DNA from: a virus
Direction: 5' to 3' (one strand)
IMG/VR virus record: IMGVR_UViG_3300008625_001118
Coordinates: 1-20,882 of that record
DNA length: 20,882 nt
Both the position numbers and the translations under genes were made by a program. The notes beneath the pieces are model-generated. The model was given only the letters and a program-made list of their open reading frames with translations, was not told where the DNA came from and did not search any database. Shown here one piece after another: positions 1 through 6,247 of the stretch; position 1 is the first letter of the stretch; each line of letters begins with the position of its first letter.

Positions 1-210
1 GAATGGACTGCTTCTGCAGATGATGACGCAAAAATAGGGTTTATTGCACAACATTTAACAGCAAGTGCACCAGAATTGGTAGATATGAGAGATTTAAGTG
101 GATTAAGTGTAGATGATGGTGGTATTACTGCATTACTTACAAAAGCATTTCAGGAAGTATCCTCATCTTTATCAGATTTGGGATCAAGGATAGCGGTATT
201 AGAATCTTAG
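1..210 (+). CDS. Tail spike/fibre C-terminus with S74-type intramolecular chaperone (5' partial)
   Basis: The reading frame is open from base 1 and ends at TAG 208-210, giving the last 69 residues of a longer protein. The visible part has the usual ending of the Peptidase_S74 intramolecular chaperone found on phage tail spikes and fibres: IGFIAQ at about residues 12-17, PELV at about 24-27, a short SVDDGG..TALLTKAF stretch, and a final amphipathic helix ending in RIAVLES. In the family this domain trimerises, helps the preceding beta-structured fibre to fold, and then cuts itself off. The catalytic Ser and Lys of that cleavage lie upstream of the window and cannot be checked. The position directly before a glycosyltransferase cassette makes this protein a plausible target of the modification enzymes. 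Which fibre or spike it belongs to cannot be said. Confidence 0.85.
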   Translation, partial: EWTASADDDAKIGFIAQHLTASAPELVDMRDLSGLSVDDGGITALLTKAFQEVSSSLSDLGSRIAVLES

Positions 211-229
211 TATAAAATAATAGGTATTA

Positions 230-2518
230 ATGGTTGTATTTGAACATAAAAAATTATTAATTAATTTAGACTTCAACGATTCGTGTCAATTAAACCTTAC
301 ATCTTTAACAGATGAAGATTTAGACATTAAGATTTATTATGGTAAAAATGGTGAAGAGTTATTAGAATATTCAATTGAATTATTAGGAAGAGATTCTACT
401 AGTTTTAATGGTTATCAAGTATATTTTATAGATTGGCATGTAGAAGTACATATAAATGATGAATTAGTTTTTTTCCATGACATAAATTTAGAAGATCAAG
501 ATGTACGAATTGTAATGGTATCTAAAAATTTAGGAGATTCAACTACGTGGATACCATATGTGGAACAATTTAGGCAAAAACATAAATGTAATATATATCT
601 TGTAACTGTAAATAAAGAACTTTTTGAAACTGAGTATCCATTTATTACTTTTTTAGATGAATATGATAGTTCTATAGATTATCATGCAACTTATTGGTTA
701 GGTGGCTTTGATATTCTTGATAAAAAGAAAACCCCTGGAAAACATCATCCTACACCCACATATTTAGGAGATATGCAAAAAATTGCTTCGGATATATTAG
801 GTCTTGAATATAAAGAAGAAAGAGCTAAACTTACAGTATATAAAGATTTTAAATTACCTTCTAAAAAACCATATGTTACAATAGCTCCATTTGCAACTGC
901 TAGAGCAAAGATGTGGAACTATAAAGGTAATGATGGTTGGCAAGAATTAGTTGATTATTTAAAAAATAAAGGTTATGATGTTGTAAATTGTTCAAGGGAA
1001 TCGGATGGAGAAAAATATTTTAAAATTCCAAAGGGAGTAATTACAAAACCAAAAGATACTTCGATAGAAGAGAGAGTATTTGATATAAAACATTCAGAAT
1101 TTTTTATAGGGGGGAGTTCAGGATTATATTGGGTAGCTCATTCTCTCGGAGTTTGGTCTATTATGATAACAGGACATACTCATAAATTTTTTGATGGAAA
1201 ATCAAAAACAGTAAGAGTTTCGTTAGAAGAAGATGAAAATGTTTGTACTGGATGTTGGCATAACGAAGAAATAGATTGGAATTTTGATAATTATTTCTGT
1301 CCTTTACAACAAGAAGATGATTTTTCAGGATTCCCAAACTTAGATTCAACTTCAAGAAAATGGGAATGTACTAAAAAAATAACAACGGATATGGTTATTG
1401 ATGCGATAAAAGAAGTTGAATCTAAAAAAAGTAAAATAGAAAAAGTAAAAGAAAATTATATTAGTTTAGGAATTAATATTGGACATGATGCAAGTGCTGC
1501 TTTATGTATTAATGGAGAATTAATTTCTAATATAGCAGAGGAACGATTATCAAGATCTAAACATGATAAATGTGAAAATGGACTACCTTTAGAATCTATG
1601 AAATATGTGTTAGGTTGTAATTCTATTGATTTACCACAAGTAAATTCAGTAGTTTATAATGGACCTGGAGAAGGACATGGAGTAGATTATGTTTTACAAC
1701 ATCAACAAAAATTTCATAAAATGGGAATTACAGATTTAAAATTAACATATGGATTACACCATTTAATGCATGCATATTCAACATATTATTCATTTCCTGG
1801 TAAGAAAGGAACTGCTGTAATAGTAGATAATGGTGGTGATATAGCATATCATTGGCATGTTAGTAGATTAGGACAAAAATATAATGTAGATAATACTAAC
1901 GCAGAAAATGCTTCAATATATAAAATAGAAAAAAATACATTTGAAACAGTTTATAAACACTACCATAATTATTTTCCAACAAACCCTGGTACTGATTATC
2001 TTGGATTCTCTTTAGGGGCTTTTTATGAAATGGCTTGTGGAGTAGTTGGTTTGGGAAAAGATGGATTTTCAGCAGGTAAATTAATGGGGCTGGCTTCATA
2101 TGGTAAAAAAGAAAATTTATTTGATAAGATGGGAAAGCCAATCCATAGGGATTTTATTCGAATAGATGAAAGTTTATATGGAGATTTCTATATTCCAAGA
2201 GATAAGGAGAATCAAAATTTAATGCAGTGGTATAAATATGATTTACGAGAAGAAGATTTCCAAACTCAGGCAGATTTTGCTTTACAAGTACAATTACAAT
2301 TTGAAAGAGCAATTTTATTTCTAATTAAAAAAGCAAATCTTTTAGCACCAAATGAAAATCTTTATTTAGCAGGTGGAAGTTTCCTAAATTCCACAGTAAA
2401 TCAAAAAATAGTTGATAGTGGGTTATTTGAGAATGTATATATAATACCAGCAGCAGATGATACTGGTATTTCAATAGGATGTGCATATTATGGGTATTGG
2501 AGAAATTTCCGTGAGTAA
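230..2518 (+). CDS. TibC-like heptosyltransferase fused to Kae1-like carbamoyltransferase domain
   Basis: This 762-residue protein has two enzymes in one chain. Residues ~1-400 resemble the TibC/BAHTCr O-heptosyltransferases that place heptose from ADP-heptose on Ser/Thr of autotransporters. Visible marks are LGDSTTWIPYVEQF (101-114, likely base D103), APFATARAKMWNY (219-231, K227 for nucleotide-sugar phosphate), GGSSGLYWVAHSLG (294-307) and four Cys (C339, C342, C357, C380) matching the family's metal finger. Residues ~408-762 are the N-terminal Kae1-like half of a NodU/TobZ O-carbamoyltransferase: GINIGHDASAAL (414-425), metal ligands H510 and H514 with D533, KLMGLASYG (617-625), LAGGSFLN (713-720) and DDTGISIG (743-750). 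The usual C-terminal YrdC-like half is absent; it is supplied two genes downstream. The start ATG 230 has only a weak TAGGT upstream. The next gene begins inside its last codons, suggesting translational coupling. The domain calls are firm; the acceptor is unknown. Confidence 0.87.
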   Translation: MVVFEHKKLLINLDFNDSCQLNLTSLTDEDLDIKIYYGKNGEELLEYSIELLGRDSTSFNGYQVYFIDWHVEVHINDELVFFHDINLEDQDVRIVMVSKNLGDSTTWIPYVEQFRQKHKCNIYLVTVNKELFETEYPFITFLDEYDSSIDYHATYWLGGFDILDKKKTPGKHHPTPTYLGDMQKIASDILGLEYKEERAKLTVYKDFKLPSKKPYVTIAPFATARAKMWNYKGNDGWQELVDYLKNKGYDVVNCSRESDGEKYFKIPKGVITKPKDTSIEERVFDIKHSEFFIGGSSGLYWVAHSLGVWSIMITGHTHKFFDGKSKTVRVSLEEDENVCTGCWHNEEIDWNFDNYFCPLQQEDDFSGFPNLDSTSRKWECTKKITTDMVIDAIKEVESKKSKIEKVKENYISLGINIGHDASAALCINGELISNIAEERLSRSKHDKCENGLPLESMKYVLGCNSIDLPQVNSVVYNGPGEGHGVDYVLQHQQKFHKMGITDLKLTYGLHHLMHAYSTYYSFPGKKGTAVIVDNGGDIAYHWHVSRLGQKYNVDNTNAENASIYKIEKNTFETVYKHYHNYFPTNPGTDYLGFSLGAFYEMACGVVGLGKDGFSAGKLMGLASYGKKENLFDKMGKPIHRDFIRIDESLYGDFYIPRDKENQNLMQWYKYDLREEDFQTQADFALQVQLQFERAILFLIKKANLLAPNENLYLAGGSFLNSTVNQKIVDSGLFENVYIIPAADDTGISIGCAYYGYWRNFRE
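2499..2503 (+). promoter_or_regulatory. Ribosome binding site GGAGA deciding a GTG start
   Basis: GGAGA lies seven bases before GTG 2511 and within the last codons of the preceding gene. It favours GTG 2511 over GTG 2481 and ATG 2490, which have no comparable site. It also removes an extra N-terminus that would not align with the family, whose first strand starts at SLGIHIGHD. Confidence 0.7.
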
Positions 2519-3512
2519 AACTTCATTAGGAATACATATTGGACATGATAGTGGGGTATCTTTAGTAAAAGATGGTGTATTAGTTAATAGTATATGTCAA
2601 GAAAGATTAAGTAGATTAAAGCATGATGGATTTGATCTTAAATTTCCAAAAAAAGCTTTAGATTATATACTTTCAACAACAAATACACAATTAGATAATA
2701 TAGATAATATAACATATTCAATATGTACCCAACATGAGTATGAAGAAGATTATAATGAGTTAAAAGAGAGCGTAAATTCAGTAGTACCAATTAAAAATTC
2801 AATTAAACATCATACTGCACATGTTATATCAACATATGACTTTTTTGGTTTAAAAGAAGAGGCTGTAGGTTTAGTAGTAGATATGGGCGGTAGTATTTTT
2901 TATAAAGATGGAGAAAAAAATAGGGTTGAAGCACATACTATATTTGATATAAATCAAACAGAACTAAAAACATTATATCAATATAAAACTCCGAAAATAT
3001 CAAATCCAATTTCAGATAATTTAAATACATTCTGTTCATTAGGAGCTTTTTATGAAAACGCTGGACTAAAATTAAACTTAGGTACTTTTAATACTTGTTC
3101 AGGAAAATTAATGGGATTAGCTGGATATGGAAATGAAAAAACAGTACAAAAACGTTGGCCAGAACCATTTATTAATATTCCAGAAGATTTAAATGGAGAA
3201 TTAACTTTAAAATTTAAAACTTGGGATTGGAATGATTTTGATTTTTCTAATATAAAAACACACAATGATATGGCAGATTTTAGTCTTAAAGTTCAAATGG
3301 AATTTGAAAATGCTATAATGTTTTTAGTTAAAAAAGCAAAATTTTTAAAAAATTGCGATACTTTAGTGTTGGCAGGTGGGTGTTTTTTAAATTCTATTGT
3401 AAATCAAAAAATAATTGATTCTGAAATTTTTAATAATATTTATATAATACCAGCAACAGACGATAGTGGTGTATCTATAGGTTGCGCGTTTTATGGTTAT
3501 AGGGAATTATAA
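2511..3512 (+). CDS. Stand-alone Kae1-like carbamoyltransferase domain (second copy)
   Basis: A 333-residue protein from GTG 2511, overlapping the previous gene by eight bases. It is only the Kae1-like transferase half of a NodU/TobZ-type O-carbamoyltransferase. Visible marks are SLGIHIGHDSGVSL (5-18), a metal site H100-x3-H104 with D124 in LVVDMGG, KLMGLAGYG near residue 200, LAGGCFLNS and a C-terminal DDSGVSIGCAFYGY. It clearly resembles the second half of the upstream protein along its full length, and the two look like tandem duplicates that have diverged, with differences concentrated in the middle where the acceptor should bind. In the family this domain moves the carbamoyl group from carbamoyl-adenylate to a sugar hydroxyl. 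It lacks the YrdC-like activating half, so it should need the protein encoded next (TAATG overlap). Acceptor specificity is not readable from sequence. Confidence 0.85.
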   Translation: MSKTSLGIHIGHDSGVSLVKDGVLVNSICQERLSRLKHDGFDLKFPKKALDYILSTTNTQLDNIDNITYSICTQHEYEEDYNELKESVNSVVPIKNSIKHHTAHVISTYDFFGLKEEAVGLVVDMGGSIFYKDGEKNRVEAHTIFDINQTELKTLYQYKTPKISNPISDNLNTFCSLGAFYENAGLKLNLGTFNTCSGKLMGLAGYGNEKTVQKRWPEPFINIPEDLNGELTLKFKTWDWNDFDFSNIKTHNDMADFSLKVQMEFENAIMFLVKKAKFLKNCDTLVLAGGCFLNSIVNQKIIDSEIFNNIYIIPATDDSGVSIGCAFYGYREL

Positions 3513-4990
3513 TGAAAAAAGATGTTTATTTAGGAAAAGAGTATAGTGATAAAGAAATTTTAGGTAAGATTACAGCTAATATTTCGAATATTGATTATAA
3601 AAAACTTCCTATGAATAAAATTATTGAAGAGACTGCTCGATTAATATATGAGCAAAATATAGTAGGTTGGTTCCAAGGAGCATCAGAAACAGGACCAAGG
3701 GCTCTTGGAAATCGTAGTATTTTAGCAGATGCTAGAAATCCTGATATGAAAGATAGGATAAATAGTTCTGTAAAACACAGAGAATGGTTTAGACCATTCG
3801 CTCCAAGTTGTTTGGAAGAAGAAGCACATAAATATTTTAGTCATACAACAAAAAGTCCTCATATGTTATTAATTTCAGATGTTAAAGAAGAATGGAAAAC
3901 GAGATTACCAGCTATTACTCATATTGATGGTACTGCAAGACTTCAAACTGTATCTAAAGATACAAATAAAAAATATTGGCAAGTTATAAAAGAATTTGAA
4001 AAACTTTCTGGTATTCCAGTGATTTTGAACACTTCTTTTAATGATAATGGAGAACCAATTGTAGAAGATCCAGGAAATGCTATAAATTGTTTTATAAGAA
4101 ATAATATGGATTATCTTGTAATAGGAAATTACCTTGTTAGTAAGAAAAAGAGAAATATTAATTATTTAAAACCTATAAATAAAAAACATCGTGTTGGAAT
4201 AGTATGTTTTAGTTATAATCGAGCAGATTATCTTGAAAAAACTATTGATAGTTTGATTAAAACTATGGATAAGAGAGATAAACTATTTTTATTAGAACAA
4301 TCTTCTGATCCAGAGGAAAAAAAGAAATCTTTAGAAATTATAAAAAAGGCAGGAGAAAAAATAGATGTTGTAATATATGATATGCCGTATAATCTTGGAT
4401 GTAGATTGGGAACTAATAGAGTTTGGGAAACTGGGTTTTTTGATGATTGTGAATATTATATGAATATAGATCATGATATGATAATTAAAGAACCACTAAC
4501 TACAGGTATAGAAAAATTAGATTCTTCACCATATATTTGGATGGTAACATATCATAATAGTCCAGAACATGATGTTATGAATGTAGATGGAGATTGGATA
4601 TTAAAAAGTCATACTCGTGGGTGTCATATGATGTTAAGGATAGAAGATTTTCTAAAAATGATGCCAATATGGATGCATCATAATGGTGGACACGATAATT
4701 TAAATTGGCATGGTGGGTTGGATTGGTATTTAATGGATTATGCAGAAGCAGCTCCTGGACCACACACTAAAGAAATAATAGCTGTATTACCAGGGGCATC
4801 AGAACATATTGGTAGAGAATCTGCATGGCAAGGTGAGTATGATGATGAATATAAAGAAGAAGATGAAAAAATGTTTTTAAAAGTAAGAAGTATGAAAGAA
4901 TTGTTAGAATATTATCGTCCCGATCATAGATATGATGGAGATGATGTTTTTTGGTATGAGAAAGAATATGCGGATATTATTAACGGGTAG
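3512..4990 (+). CDS. YrdC-like carbamoyltransferase C-domain fused to GT2 glycosyltransferase
   Basis: A 492-residue fusion starting in a TAATG overlap with the gene before, with AGGGA six bases upstream of the ATG. Residues ~33-212 are the C-terminal YrdC-like domain of NodU/TobZ carbamoyltransferases: GWFQGASETGPRALGNRSIL (52-71), KHREWFRPFAPS (88-99), HIDGTARLQTV (137-147), NTSFNDNGEPIV (173-184) and DYLVIGNYLVSKK at the end. In the family this part makes carbamoyl-adenylate from carbamoyl phosphate and ATP. Residues ~227-480 are a GT-A family 2 type glycosyltransferase starting RVGIVCFSYNRADYLEKTI, with the metal-binding DHD at 320-322 and a later HGGLDWYLMDY that may hold the catalytic base. 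The domain would complete the two Kae1-like proteins upstream. The GT2 sugar donor and acceptor are unknown. Confidence 0.85.
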   Translation: MKKDVYLGKEYSDKEILGKITANISNIDYKKLPMNKIIEETARLIYEQNIVGWFQGASETGPRALGNRSILADARNPDMKDRINSSVKHREWFRPFAPSCLEEEAHKYFSHTTKSPHMLLISDVKEEWKTRLPAITHIDGTARLQTVSKDTNKKYWQVIKEFEKLSGIPVILNTSFNDNGEPIVEDPGNAINCFIRNNMDYLVIGNYLVSKKKRNINYLKPINKKHRVGIVCFSYNRADYLEKTIDSLIKTMDKRDKLFLLEQSSDPEEKKKSLEIIKKAGEKIDVVIYDMPYNLGCRLGTNRVWETGFFDDCEYYMNIDHDMIIKEPLTTGIEKLDSSPYIWMVTYHNSPEHDVMNVDGDWILKSHTRGCHMMLRIEDFLKMMPIWMHHNGGHDNLNWHGGLDWYLMDYAEAAPGPHTKEIIAVLPGASEHIGRESAWQGEYDDEYKEEDEKMFLKVRSMKELLEYYRPDHRYDGDDVFWYEKEYADIING

Positions 4991-5843
4991 CGAAGGATTT
5001 ATAGGTAAAAACTTACAAGCAGCTTTATTAGATAATGGGGCTGCTTCTGTAACAACTATAGAACAAAATTATATGGATTATATAGGTTGGGAAACCAGTT
5101 TATTTAAGGCTTTAGATAAAATTGATATAATTTTTCATGTAGGTGCTATAACAGATACTATGGAAAAAGATGTTAATTTTATGATGAAATATAATTTTGA
5201 ATTTAGTAAAGTATTATTTGATTTAGCTGAAATTTCTAAAATACCAATAGTATATTCATCTTCAGCTGCTTGTTATGGAACAGAAACCGCTGGTATGCCT
5301 ACAAATTTATATGGTTGGAGTAAATATGTAACTGAGTGTTATGGAGTAGCAAAATGTACTAATTTTATTGCATTAAGATATTTTAATGTATATGGAGAAG
5401 GAGAAAGTCATAAAGGTAAAATGGCATCAGTAGCATATCAAGCTATGCTAAATGGACAGGATAAAAAAGTACTTTCACCATTAGCATTAAAAGAAAAGTT
5501 TAAATTATTTCCTAAAAAAGTTATTAAACAAGAAGATGGTTCAACTATTATTAAGCAACCAAAAAGAGATTTTGTATATATAAAGGATGTAGTAAGTGCT
5601 AATATACATTGTTTAGATAAAATAGAATCAGGAATATATGATGTTGGAACAGGAGAAAGTAATACTTTTGAAGAAGTTTTAAAAAATTTAAGTATAGGTT
5701 ATAATTATTATGAAGAATCTAAAATACCTACAGGTTATCAATTTAACACTAAATCAGACAAAACTAAGTGGTTACCAGATTGGAAACCAGAGTATAATTT
5801 AAAAACAGGATTAAAAGAATACAAAACTATTATAGGAGTATAA
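4968..5843 (+). CDS. hldD: HldD-like ADP-glycero-manno-heptose 6-epimerase
   Basis: A 291-residue extended short-chain dehydrogenase. ATG 4968 is chosen because the Rossmann strand MRILLTGSEGFIGKNL begins there; an open frame extends further upstream to 4932 but that adds no conserved residues. The gene overlaps the previous one by 23 bases. Visible marks are GSEGFIG for NAD(P) (7-13), IIFHVGAITDT (54-64), YSSSAACYG (96-104), catalytic Y115 and K119 in YGWSKY, and FNVYGEGESHKGKMASV (139-155), which is close to the HldD signature, then RDFVYIKDVV (200-209) and YDVGTGESNTF. HldD interconverts ADP-D-glycero- and ADP-L-glycero-D-manno-heptose. Its presence beside a TibC-like heptosyltransferase supports an ADP-heptose route. 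The phage has no other heptose-synthesis gene here, so it would draw on the host's ADP-heptose. A related sugar epimerase remains possible. Confidence 0.82.
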   Translation: MRILLTGSEGFIGKNLQAALLDNGAASVTTIEQNYMDYIGWETSLFKALDKIDIIFHVGAITDTMEKDVNFMMKYNFEFSKVLFDLAEISKIPIVYSSSAACYGTETAGMPTNLYGWSKYVTECYGVAKCTNFIALRYFNVYGEGESHKGKMASVAYQAMLNGQDKKVLSPLALKEKFKLFPKKVIKQEDGSTIIKQPKRDFVYIKDVVSANIHCLDKIESGIYDVGTGESNTFEEVLKNLSIGYNYYEESKIPTGYQFNTKSDKTKWLPDWKPEYNLKTGLKEYKTIIGV

Positions 5844-5844
5844 T

Positions 5845-6126
5845 ATGGCAAAAAAAGACAAAGTTCAATTTACTGAAGAAGAAGTTAATGAACTTAAAAC
5901 AATAAGTGCTACTTATGTTAATTTACAACAAACACTAGGGCAAATTGCAGTACAACGATTAATCTTACAACGACAGTTAGATGGATTAGATATTACTGAA
6001 CAAGAGACTCAAGATAGTTATGTTAAAAATCAACAAGAAGAGCAAAAATCTCTTGCAAAACTACAGGAAAAGTATGGTGAGGGTAGTTATGATACTAAAA
6101 CTAACGAATTTACGAAACAAAGTTAA
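5845..6126 (+). CDS. Small coiled-coil protein, function unknown
   Basis: A 93-residue acidic, Gln- and Glu-rich protein with AGGAG (5834-5838) seven bases before ATG 5845, one base after the stop of the epimerase gene. Residues ~8-75 look like one long alpha-helical coiled coil, without Pro and with few aromatics. It ends in KYGEGSYDTKTNEF, a tail similar to small proteins I recall from other marine T4-like phages. It could be a virion or assembly factor because it is followed by the sheath gene, but nothing in the sequence assigns a role. Confidence 0.7.
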   Translation: MAKKDKVQFTEEEVNELKTISATYVNLQQTLGQIAVQRLILQRQLDGLDITEQETQDSYVKNQQEEQKSLAKLQEKYGEGSYDTKTNEFTKQS

Positions 6127-6247
6127 TAAATTTGATCAAAACACATCTTTTTGAAAATTCTCTTTATATTTATAATTGAGTTTTTTTAAATAAAATTTAT
6201 AATCTCATTTTAAACTTTAATAACGTAAACAGATAAGGGAGACAATA
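6127..6247 (+). promoter_or_regulatory. Intergenic leader of the sheath gene with late-promoter-like motif and strong RBS
   Basis: A 121-base AT-rich gap. It holds ATATTTATAATTGA at 6166-6179, identical over 14 bases to the motif before the tail tube gene, and the strong ribosome site AAGGGAGA at 6235-6242, five bases before the sheath ATG. No -35 box at proper spacing is visible; TTGAAA at 6151 is only 14 bases before TATAAT. The absence of a -35 fits T4-type late promoters. About 70 bases of untranslated leader would result. No convincing terminator hairpin was found for the upstream operon. Confidence 0.5.

Noticed and set aside
2231-2238. TATAAATA inside the first Kae1-like domain
   Set aside because: Mid-gene and not followed by a gene start at promoter distance.
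4174-4181. TATAAATA between the YrdC-like and GT2 domains
   Set aside because: Inside a continuous fusion gene, with no ribosome site or new start nearby; the octamer is expected several times by chance in DNA of this composition.
6151-6176. Host-type sigma-70 promoter (TTGAAA and TATAAT) before the sheath gene
   Set aside because: The spacer is only 14 bases, and the identical TATAAT motif before the tube gene has no -35 box; a phage late-type promoter fits better.
6151-6190. Possible terminator (TTCTC ... GAG followed by T-run) after the coiled-coil gene
   Set aside because: The arms pair for only about three bases; not a credible stem.
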